From contig JAEZBF010000044.1 of assembly GCA_023427545.1 (NCBI GenBank), positions 1-5,285 on the forward strand: 5,285 nt of DNA, written 5' to 3'. The notes below the pieces were generated by a model. The model was given only the letters and a program-made list of their open reading frames with translations. It did no database searches and was not told where the DNA came from. Positions within the stretch are counted from its first letter, which is position 1; every line of letters begins with the position of its first letter. The DNA is from Pseudomonadota bacterium (GTDB lineage: Bacteria > Pseudomonadota > Alphaproteobacteria > Rhizobiales > Devosiaceae). Shown here piece after piece: positions 1 through 4,697 of this stretch. The position numbers and the translations under genes were made by a program.

Positions 1-1377
1 CCTTATATCCGCGACCGCCTGCACGACCTCGACGATCTCGCCAACCGGCTGCTGCGCATCCTGACCGGGGACGCGGAGTCGCTGCGCCACAAGGACCTGC
101 CGGAAAACGCGATCCTCGTTGCTCGCAGCATGGGGCCATCCGAACTGCTCGACTACGACCGCACCCGGCTGCGCGGTCTGGTGCTGGAGGAGGGCGCCGC
201 GATCAGTCACGTGGCGATTATCGCCCGCTCGCTGGGACTGGTGGCCGTGGGGCAGGCGCGGAACATCGTCTCGATCAGCGAGGACGGCGACGACATAATC
301 GTCGATGGCGGCACCGGCACGGTTCATGTCAGGCCAACGCCGGAGGTCGTGCAGGTCTATGTCGACAAAGTGAGGCTTTCAGCCAAGCGCCGGGCCCACT
401 ACGCCGAACTCAAGCACCGCCCCGCGATCACACGCGACGGCTTCGAGATCACCCTGCTGCACAATTCCGGGCTGGTTGCCGACCTGCCGATGCTCGACGA
501 CACCGGTGCGTCCGGCGTCGGCCTCTTCCGCACCGAGCTGCAGTTCATGATCGCGAGCAAGCTGCCGCGGCTCTACGAGCAGGTCGACCTCTACCGCGAG
601 GCGATGCGGATCGCGGGCGACCGCCCGATCGTCTTCCGCCTGCTCGACATCGGCGGCGACAAGGTGATCCCCTACCTGCGCTCGGAGGTTGAGGAGAACC
701 CGGCCATGGGCTGGCGTTCGCTGCGACTTGCGCTCGACCGGCCGGGCCTGCTGCGGCTGCAGATCCGTGCCCTGATGCTCGCCGCTGGCGGACGTCCGCT
801 CAAGATCCTCGTGCCGATGGTCACCGAGGCGTGGGAGTTCCGCGAGACCCGCCGGGTGCTGATGAAGGAAGTCGATCGCCTGCGCCACGCCGGCGATCCG
901 GTGCCGGCGAAGCTCGAGCTCGGCGCGAAGATCGAGGTGCCTTCGCTGCTGTTCGAGCTCGACCACGTGCTGCCCGAGGCCGACTTCGTCTCGATCGGCT
1001 CCAACGACCTCGTGCAGTTCCTCACCGCCGCCGACCGCGCGAATCCGCGTGTCGCGCACAACTACGATCCCATCGCGCTCCCAAGACTGCGTGCATTCCG
1101 CCACATCGTTGATTGCGCAACACGCTTCGGCGTCCCCCTCACAATGTGCGGCGAACTCGCGGGGCGCCCGATCGAGGCGTTGGCGCTGATGTCGATCGGC
1201 ATGACGCGGCTTTCGATGAGCCCCCCTTCCATCGGCCCCATCAAGGAGATGGTGCTCGCCGCTGAGCTGGAGCCTATCCGCGCCTCTGTCGCGGCGGCGC
1301 TCAGCGAAGGCTCCGACGGCGTTTCGATCCGCGCCCTGCTTCAGGACTGGGTAGATCGCCAGCGGTTGCCGGTCTAG
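1..1377 (+). CDS. ptsP: Phosphoenolpyruvate-protein phosphotransferase PtsP (enzyme I-Ntr), 3' part
   Basis: Enzyme I of the nitrogen phosphotransferase system is cytoplasmic. It takes phosphate from phosphoenolpyruvate and passes it to NPr (PtsO) and then EIIA-Ntr, a regulatory rather than sugar-importing relay. The frame is open from base 1, so the ATG at 130 is internal and the gene starts outside the window. Of 458 visible residues, His70 in the ISHVAI motif is the expected phospho-acceptor. The PEP-binding barrel follows with FRTE (176-179), LDIGGDK (215-221), NPAMGWR (233-239), KIEVPS (310-315), SIGSNDL (331-337) and the CGELAG motif, whose Cys383 is the expected catalytic acid. About 300 N-terminal residues, normally a GAF domain plus the NPr-binding region, would lie upstream (inferred from family length near 750). 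SNDLVQF and CGELAGRP look like the Ntr branch rather than sugar-PTS enzyme I. It ends with TAG, 18 bases before prfA, with no terminator between, so co-transcription is likely. Confidence 0.95.
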   Translation, partial: PYIRDRLHDLDDLANRLLRILTGDAESLRHKDLPENAILVARSMGPSELLDYDRTRLRGLVLEEGAAISHVAIIARSLGLVAVGQARNIVSISEDGDDIIVDGGTGTVHVRPTPEVVQVYVDKVRLSAKRRAHYAELKHRPAITRDGFEITLLHNSGLVADLPMLDDTGASGVGLFRTELQFMIASKLPRLYEQVDLYREAMRIAGDRPIVFRLLDIGGDKVIPYLRSEVEENPAMGWRSLRLALDRPGLLRLQIRALMLAAGGRPLKILVPMVTEAWEFRETRRVLMKEVDRLRHAGDPVPAKLELGAKIEVPSLLFELDHVLPEADFVSIGSNDLVQFLTAADRANPRVAHNYDPIALPRLRAFRHIVDCATRFGVPLTMCGELAGRPIEALALMSIGMTRLSMSPPSIGPIKEMVLAAELEPIRASVAAALSEGSDGVSIRALLQDWVDRQRLPV

Positions 1378-1395
1378 AAGACCACCGCAAACATC

Positions 1396-2472
1396 ATGGC
1401 CAACCTTCCTCTCGACAAGCTCGACGCATTGCAGCAGCGACTCCGCATCGTGGAGGCGGCGCTCGCGGCTGGGCCTGCGGCGGACGAGTATGTGCGGCTC
1501 TCAAAGGAATATGCCGAGCTCGAGCCGGTGGTGCGGCCGATCACCGCCTATCGCCGCGCTGAGGCCGACCTCGAGGCGGCCGAAGAGCTGTTGCAGGGCG
1601 ATGATGCCGAGTTGCGGCAGATGGCCGAGGCGGAAATCCGCGAGCTCAAGCCGAAGCTCGAAAAACTCGAAAGCGAAATACGCATCCTGCTGCTGCCTAA
1701 GGACGCCGCCGACGACAAGAGCGTTATCCTCGAAGTGCGCGGTGGGACCGGCGGGGACGAAGCGGCGCTATTCGCTGGCGACCTGCTGCGCATGTACCAG
1801 CGGCATGCCGAGCTCCACGGCTGGAAATTCACCCTGCTCGAGGAGAGCCCGGGTGAAGCGGGCGGCTACAAGGAGGCGATCGCCAACATCGCGGGCAGGG
1901 GGGTCTACGCCAAGCTAAAGTACGAGAGCGGCGTTCACCGCGTGCAGCGGGTGCCCGCGACCGAGGCGCAGGGCCGTATCCACACCTCGGCCGCCACGGT
2001 AGCCGTGCTGCCCGAAGTCGAGGACATCGACATCGACATCAAGCCCGAGGACATTAGGATCGACACGATGCGCTCTTCGGGTGCGGGCGGGCAGCACGTC
2101 AACACCACGGACTCGGCGGTGCGGATCACCCACCTGCCAACGGGGATCGTTGTCACCTCGAGCGAGAAGAGCCAGCACCAGAACCGTGCGACCGCGATGA
2201 AGGTGCTGCGCGCCCGCCTCTACGAGGCGCAGCGGGAGGCGCGTGATTCGGCTCGTTCGGAAGCGCGGCGCGAGCAGGTTGGGACTGGCGGGCGGTCGGA
2301 GCGCATTCGCACGTACAATTTCCCACAGGGGCGGGTGACCGACCACCGCATCAACCTCACGCTTTACAAGTTGGACAAGGTGATCGTCGGCGAGGCGCTC
2401 GACGAACTGATCGATGCGCTGACCACAGAGGATCAGGCGGCACAGCTCGCGGCGATGGAGGAGGCCTCCTGA
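1396..2472 (+). CDS. prfA: Peptide chain release factor 1 (RF1)
   Basis: RF1 recognises UAA and UAG stop codons in the ribosomal A site and triggers hydrolysis of peptidyl-tRNA. The product has 358 residues, the usual RF1 length. The N-terminal coiled-coil region (about 1-100) is followed by GGTGGDEAALFA (116-127). The tripeptide PAT at 187-189 (in RVPATE) is the RF1-type codon-recognition element; RF2 would carry SPF. The universal catalytic GGQ is at 231-233 (bases 2086-2094), inside RSSGAGGQHVNTTDSAVR, and SSEKSQHQNR follows, as is normal for class I factors. Gln233 is the residue that PrmC, encoded next, would methylate. The ATG at 1396 gives a normal N-terminus (MANLPLDKLD), though no strong Shine-Dalgarno is visible in the 18-base gap after ptsP, which suggests translational coupling. 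The gene stops with TGA, an RF2 codon, and that stop overlaps the prmC start. Confidence 0.98.
   Translation: MANLPLDKLDALQQRLRIVEAALAAGPAADEYVRLSKEYAELEPVVRPITAYRRAEADLEAAEELLQGDDAELRQMAEAEIRELKPKLEKLESEIRILLLPKDAADDKSVILEVRGGTGGDEAALFAGDLLRMYQRHAELHGWKFTLLEESPGEAGGYKEAIANIAGRGVYAKLKYESGVHRVQRVPATEAQGRIHTSAATVAVLPEVEDIDIDIKPEDIRIDTMRSSGAGGQHVNTTDSAVRITHLPTGIVVTSSEKSQHQNRATAMKVLRARLYEAQREARDSARSEARREQVGTGGRSERIRTYNFPQGRVTDHRINLTLYKLDKVIVGEALDELIDALTTEDQAAQLAAMEEAS
2457..2471 (+). promoter_or_regulatory. Ribosome binding site and CTG start codon of prmC
   Basis: GGAGG at 2457-2461, still inside the last codons of prfA, is a perfect Shine-Dalgarno core. It lies 7 bases before the CTG at 2469-2471. 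That CTG shares bases with the prfA stop TGA (2470-2472) in a 4-base CTGA overlap, the same geometry as the common ATGA overlap. Upstream in this frame back to at least 2403 there is no ATG, GTG or TTG. The next canonical start is the GTG at 2601, which has no good Shine-Dalgarno. The ideal spacing and the overlap geometry decide the start. A sequencing error changing ATG to CTG would look the same. Confidence 0.75.
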
Positions 2473-3326
2473 GCGAGGTCACAATCGGAGAGGCCTGGCG
2501 CGCGGCGCGCGACCGCTTCCGGGACGCCGGCCTGCCTACCCCCGAGCTTGATGCGCGGCTGCTTGCCGAACTGGCCTTAGGGCTGGCCGGCCTCGACCTC
2601 GTGAGCCGCGAGCGCGAGCCTGTCGGCCCTGCAGGGCTGACGCGGCTCGATGTACTCGCGTCCCGCCGACTTGCGGGGGAGCCGGTGGCGAGGATTGCCG
2701 GGGAGAAGGAGTTTTACGGGCTGCCATTCACGCTCGTGCCGGAGACACTGGTGCCTCGGCCCGAGACCGAGATGCTCGTCGATCTCGGACTCGAGGTCCT
2801 GCCATTGAAGGCGCCGGCACGTATCCTCGACATCGGCACCGGGACGGGCTGCATTGCCATCGCGCTGCTTGTCCATCGGCCGGAAGCCAAGGCGGTTGGA
2901 GTAGACCTTAGTTCGGAGGCATGTGCCTGCGCGAGGGCGAATGCGGAGCGCCACGGCGTGAGCGACAGGTTCGATTCAAGGACGGGAAGCTGGTTCGCGC
3001 CAGTGGCGGACAGCGAACGGTTCGAGCTCATCGTAAGCAACCCGCCGTACATCGAATCCGCCGAGATCGCAGCGCTTTCGCGCGAAGTCCGGGAATTTGA
3101 TCCTCTCCTGGCGCTCGACGGTGGACCGGACGGGCTGGCGCCCTACCGCGAGATTGCCAAGGCAGCGCCGCGCTTCCTGTCGCCTGGTGGATCGCTGGCA
3201 ATTGAGATCGGGGCAAACCAGAGTGGGCCGGTCGCGGCGCTGCTTGAAGGTGCGGGGCTCAAGGCGGTGGCGGTGAAAAAGGACCTTGCCGGACTTGACC
3301 GCATGGTCGTTGCACACCACGTTTGA
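2469..3326 (+). CDS. prmC: Release factor glutamine N5-methyltransferase PrmC (HemK), CTG start
   Basis: PrmC uses S-adenosylmethionine to methylate the side-chain amide of the GGQ glutamine in RF1 and RF2, which raises termination efficiency. Read from the CTG at 2469 the product has 285 residues, close to the usual 275-290. The first 60 or so form the expected helical substrate-binding domain (SEVTIGEAWRAARDRF, then LDARLLAELALGL). Next come RIAGEKEFYGLPF, the conserved LVPRPETEMLV (about 94-104), the SAM-binding DIGTGTG (121-127), the acidic VDLS loop, and the catalytic NPPY at 191-194 (bases 3039-3050), which holds the substrate glutamine. Starting at the GTG at 2601 gives only 241 residues and deletes 44 of the N-terminal domain, although family-like sequence continues upstream to 2472. 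The gene overlaps prfA, its substrate's gene, by 4 bases, implying coupled translation. Function is very secure; the exact start is less so. Confidence 0.93.
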   Translation: MSEVTIGEAWRAARDRFRDAGLPTPELDARLLAELALGLAGLDLVSREREPVGPAGLTRLDVLASRRLAGEPVARIAGEKEFYGLPFTLVPETLVPRPETEMLVDLGLEVLPLKAPARILDIGTGTGCIAIALLVHRPEAKAVGVDLSSEACACARANAERHGVSDRFDSRTGSWFAPVADSERFELIVSNPPYIESAEIAALSREVREFDPLLALDGGPDGLAPYREIAKAAPRFLSPGGSLAIEIGANQSGPVAALLEGAGLKAVAVKKDLAGLDRMVVAHHV

Positions 3327-3334
3327 CCGAACAC

Positions 3335-3363
3335 GGCCGGGCAGAATCGGGCCCGTCCATTTT
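3335..3363 (+). terminator. Probable Rho-independent terminator after prmC
   Basis: Starting nine bases after the prmC stop, GGcCGGGC (3335-3342) can pair with GCCCGtCC (3351-3358). This gives five consecutive GC pairs, one C/T mismatch and two more GC pairs, around an 8-base loop. A and four T (3359-3363) follow. The stem is short and the T tract modest, but position and shape fit the end of a ptsP-prfA-prmC transcript. Confidence 0.6.
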
Positions 3364-3366
3364 CCG

Positions 3367-3395
3367 CTTGGAAAGTCGAGGCAAACCAGCTAGTT
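3367..3395 (+). promoter_or_regulatory. Weak candidate sigma-70-type promoter upstream of the DUF4167 gene
   Basis: CTTGGA (3367-3372), 17 bases, then CTAGTT (3390-3395) resembles the alphaproteobacterial housekeeping pattern CTTGAC-N17-CTATAT with several mismatches. It lies just after the prmC terminator. The only AT-rich alternative is CATATTAA (3448-3455), which lacks a matching -35. If used, the first site would give a leader of about 355 bases. Confidence 0.25.
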
Positions 3396-3747
3396 TTTCT
3401 GCGCTGTCAACGGCGCGGTAGCGGCGCCAAGGTGACGGCCACCCGCTCATATTAACTGCTTCGAGCAGAAGGATCCCCGAGGGGACCCCGGTTCGAACGA
3501 TGAGCCTGAAGTGGTTCAACCTCAACAGCGGCGGGGTGCGATCGGCAGGGGCGGATGTTCACCTTGCCTCCCGGGCGTGCAACGCAAGGGGAATTGGGTC
3601 TGGTCCGCACCGAAAGGCGGTGGCGGCCGGCTCAGGGGAAGCAAATTGCGACCGGCCGCACGACCCCGATGGGAGGCGGCAAAAGAGCGGCGTGCCGACA
3701 CGGCCGCACATTCCGCCGGACCACCACTTCTGCATTTCGTGAAGGCT

Positions 3748-3752
3748 TAAGG
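3748..3752 (+). promoter_or_regulatory. Ribosome binding site of the DUF4167 gene
   Basis: TAAGG lies 5 bases before the ATG at 3758. It is a moderate Shine-Dalgarno and supports that ATG, which also gives the family-typical MRPNQQNNN N-terminus. Confidence 0.7.
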
Positions 3753-3757
3753 TATCG

Positions 3758-4450
3758 ATGAGACCAAACCAGCAGAACAACAACAAGAACCGCCAGCGCG
3801 GCCGGAACAATAACGGCGGGCGCAAGCACATCAATCCGCTATCGCGGAACTTCGAGAGCAATGGTCCGGACGTGAAGGTCCGCGGCAACGCCTCGCACAT
3901 CGCCGAAAAGTACCTGCAGCTGGCGCGTGACGCGCAGTCCTCGGGTGACTCGGTGATGGCGGAAAACTACCTTCAGCACGCCGAGCACTACTTTCGTATC
4001 GTCGCCGCTGCTCAGCCGCAGCCTCAGGGCTTCCGGCCCGAACAGGCCGGGCAGGACGATGACGACGATGATGATTTTCCGCCCATCAACGACCGCTTCT
4101 CCTCGCCGGAGCCGCGCAACAACTTCGTGCAGCAGAACAGCTATGTGCAGCCCGAGCAGGCGCAGCCTCAGCCTCAGCAGCAGGTTGCCGAAGGCGAGGG
4201 TGGCGAGATCGCCGTCGTACCCGCCGCCGCTCAGGGCGATGCCGAAGCTCAGGGGCAGGGTGGCCAGCCGGGCGAGGGGGGCGAGCCCCGGCGCTTCCGT
4301 GATCGCCCGCGCCGGCGTCGTGGTCGCGGCAATGGCGAAGGCAACGGCAATGTGGTCAACGGTGCCGATCAGGGCAGCTCGGGGCCGTCAGAGGTCGGAG
4401 AACTGCCGGCGTTCCTGACAGCGGGAACGACGCCCACGCCCGCCGAGTAG
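3758..4450 (+). CDS. DUF4167 domain protein, basic and largely disordered, function unknown
   Basis: This 230-residue protein belongs to the alphaproteobacterial DUF4167 family (recognised from the MRPNQQN start and the core); the family has no established function that I know of. Residues 1-30 are rich in Asn, Arg and Gly with little hydrophobic content. The conserved core, about 26-85, starts NPLSRNFESNGPDVKVRG and continues into two predicted helices. These share an octamer, AEKYLQLA (49-56) and AENYLQHA (68-75), separated by a DAQSSGD turn, rather like one TPR hairpin. After residue 86 the chain looks disordered: seven Asp in a row (100-106), Gln/Pro repeats (131-142), an acidic Gly/Glu/Gln stretch, an Arg-rich patch RRFRDRPRRRRGRG (178-191), then a short hydrophobic ELPAFLTAG (215-223). 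No signal peptide or membrane segment is seen. The head and the Arg patch suggest nucleic-acid binding, most likely RNA (inference). The gene stands alone between two terminators. Confidence 0.9.
   Translation: MRPNQQNNNKNRQRGRNNNGGRKHINPLSRNFESNGPDVKVRGNASHIAEKYLQLARDAQSSGDSVMAENYLQHAEHYFRIVAAAQPQPQGFRPEQAGQDDDDDDDFPPINDRFSSPEPRNNFVQQNSYVQPEQAQPQPQQQVAEGEGGEIAVVPAAAQGDAEAQGQGGQPGEGGEPRRFRDRPRRRRGRGNGEGNGNVVNGADQGSSGPSEVGELPAFLTAGTTPTPAE
4055..4075 (+). repeat. Asp-codon tract (seven GAC/GAT codons) in the DUF4167 gene
   Basis: Seven consecutive aspartate codons encode D100-D106, just after the conserved core. GAC and GAT are mixed, so the DNA is only partly repetitive, but the three final GAT copies are a short pure tract. 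It forms an acidic spacer between two basic parts of the protein. Confidence 0.8.
4163..4183 (+). repeat. CAG/CCT low-complexity repeat encoding Gln/Pro tract
   Basis: Two CAGCCT units followed by three CAG codons encode QPQPQQQ (136-142) of the DUF4167 protein. A shorter relative (Gln/Pro codons at about 4013-4026) encodes QPQPQ at 86-90. Such tracts usually vary in length between relatives and mark a disordered linker. Confidence 0.75.
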
Positions 4451-4473
4451 CGGTTTGACGAGAACCTTCTGTG

Positions 4474-4499
4474 AGAGCCGGGCCAGCGCCCGGCTCTTT
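4474..4499 (+). terminator. Strong Rho-independent terminator after the DUF4167 gene
   Basis: AGAGCCGGGC (4474-4483) and GCCCGGCTCT (4488-4497) form a perfect 10-base-pair stem around the loop CAGC. The T of the last pair and two more T follow, with a second TTT shortly after (4503-4505). It starts 24 bases after the stop codon. It separates the DUF4167 transcript from clpB and implies that clpB needs its own promoter. Confidence 0.9.
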
Positions 4500-4554
4500 G
4501 CATTTCAAGGTCCGAGTTGTCGCCGCCAGTGCTGCGCTCAGGCCGTACCGGCTC

Positions 4555-4584
4555 CCCTTTAATCCCCTTCTGACTATCCCATAT
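4555..4584 (+). promoter_or_regulatory. Heat-shock (sigma-32/RpoH) promoter of clpB
   Basis: CCCTTTAA (4555-4562), 14 bases, then TCCCATAT (4577-4584) closely matches the RpoH consensus CCCTTGAA-N13-15-CCCCATNT, with one mismatch in each element. ClpB genes are classic RpoH targets. Transcription would start at about 4590-4592, leaving a leader of roughly 105 bases. The preceding strong terminator makes a dedicated promoter here necessary. Confidence 0.8.
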
Positions 4585-4604
4585 CTTGATGGTCACGGGA
4601 TCAT

Positions 4605-4644
4605 GCCGCCCAGCGGGTGGTCTCAAATCCAACGCTTCGGCGTT
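4605..4644 (+). other. Two compact hairpins in the clpB 5' leader
   Basis: The first stem pairs 4605-4611 with 4615-4621 around a 3-base loop, mostly GC with two G-T pairs. The second is AACGC-TTCG-GCGTT (4631-4644), closed by C-G around TTCG, the exceptionally stable UUCG tetraloop in RNA. Neither covers the Shine-Dalgarno, so they look like mRNA-stabilising or spacing elements rather than an obvious RNA thermometer. Confidence 0.45.
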
Positions 4645-4686
4645 CGGTCCAGCGCTGCATGGCAGGCGGGCCGAGCGTGCAGAGAG

Positions 4687-4691
4687 AGGAG
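4687..4691 (+). promoter_or_regulatory. Ribosome binding site of clpB
   Basis: AGGAG, within a purine-rich GAGAGAGGAGAG run, lies 6 bases before the ATG at 4698. It fixes the start that gives the family-typical MNIEKYTERARGF N-terminus. Confidence 0.85.
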
Positions 4692-4697
4692 AGTTGC

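Larger units (their letters stand above)
3364..3757 (+). other. Gene-free, hairpin-rich region; candidate long leader or small RNA upstream of the DUF4167 gene
   Basis: These 394 bases hold no open frame with a convincing start, codon bias or recognisable protein. Several inverted repeats could fold as RNA: GTCA/TGAC enclosing GGCGC/GCGCC (3406-3436); CTGCT-TCG-AGCAG (3456-3468); TCCC-CGAG-GGGA (3474-3485); CCTTGC/GCAAGG (3562-3567 with 3584-3589); CACCG/CGGTG (3608-3612 with 3618-3622); directly after it GCGGCCGG/CCGGCCGC (3623-3630 with 3652-3659); and GCGGCGTG with CAC-g-GCCGC (3687-3707, one bulge). I looked for and did not find the hallmark motifs of tmRNA, RNase P RNA, SRP RNA or the common riboswitches. 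In GC-rich DNA some of these stems will be chance. No strong promoter is visible. The gap ends at the DUF4167 Shine-Dalgarno. Confidence 0.45.

Noticed and set aside
379..1104. Long antisense frame (241 codons, minus strand) across ptsP
   Set aside because: It mirrors the high-GC codon pattern of ptsP, has no recognisable domain, and lies over catalytic motifs that are conserved on the + strand. GC-rich genes commonly produce such shadows.
2601..3326. GTG at 2601 as the prmC start
   Set aside because: It removes 44 residues of the family's N-terminal domain and has no good Shine-Dalgarno, whereas the CTG at 2469 has one at ideal spacing.
3500..3742. 80-codon frame starting MSLKWFNLNSG in the gap before the DUF4167 gene
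   Set aside because: No Shine-Dalgarno before the ATG, no family resemblance, and several alternative frames of similar length are open in the same GC-rich stretch.
3364..3757. tmRNA, RNase P RNA, SRP RNA or a known riboswitch in the gap
   Set aside because: No tag peptide ending in ALAA, no CCA-ended acceptor with a proper T arm, no RNase P or SRP core motif and no recognised aptamer core was found. The GGTTCGAAC at 3490-3498 resembles a T-loop, but its flanks do not pair as a T stem.
3559..3900. 113-codon minus-strand frame across the gap and the start of the DUF4167 gene
   Set aside because: It overlaps the conserved N-terminus of DUF4167 on the opposite strand and shows no domain or ribosome site. 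It contains a hydrophobic stretch only because it is antisense to Asn/Arg codons.
4631..4697. RNA thermometer hiding the clpB ribosome binding site
   Set aside because: No U-rich or CUCC-type segment in the leader pairs convincingly with the AGGAG at 4687-4691. RpoH control already explains heat induction.
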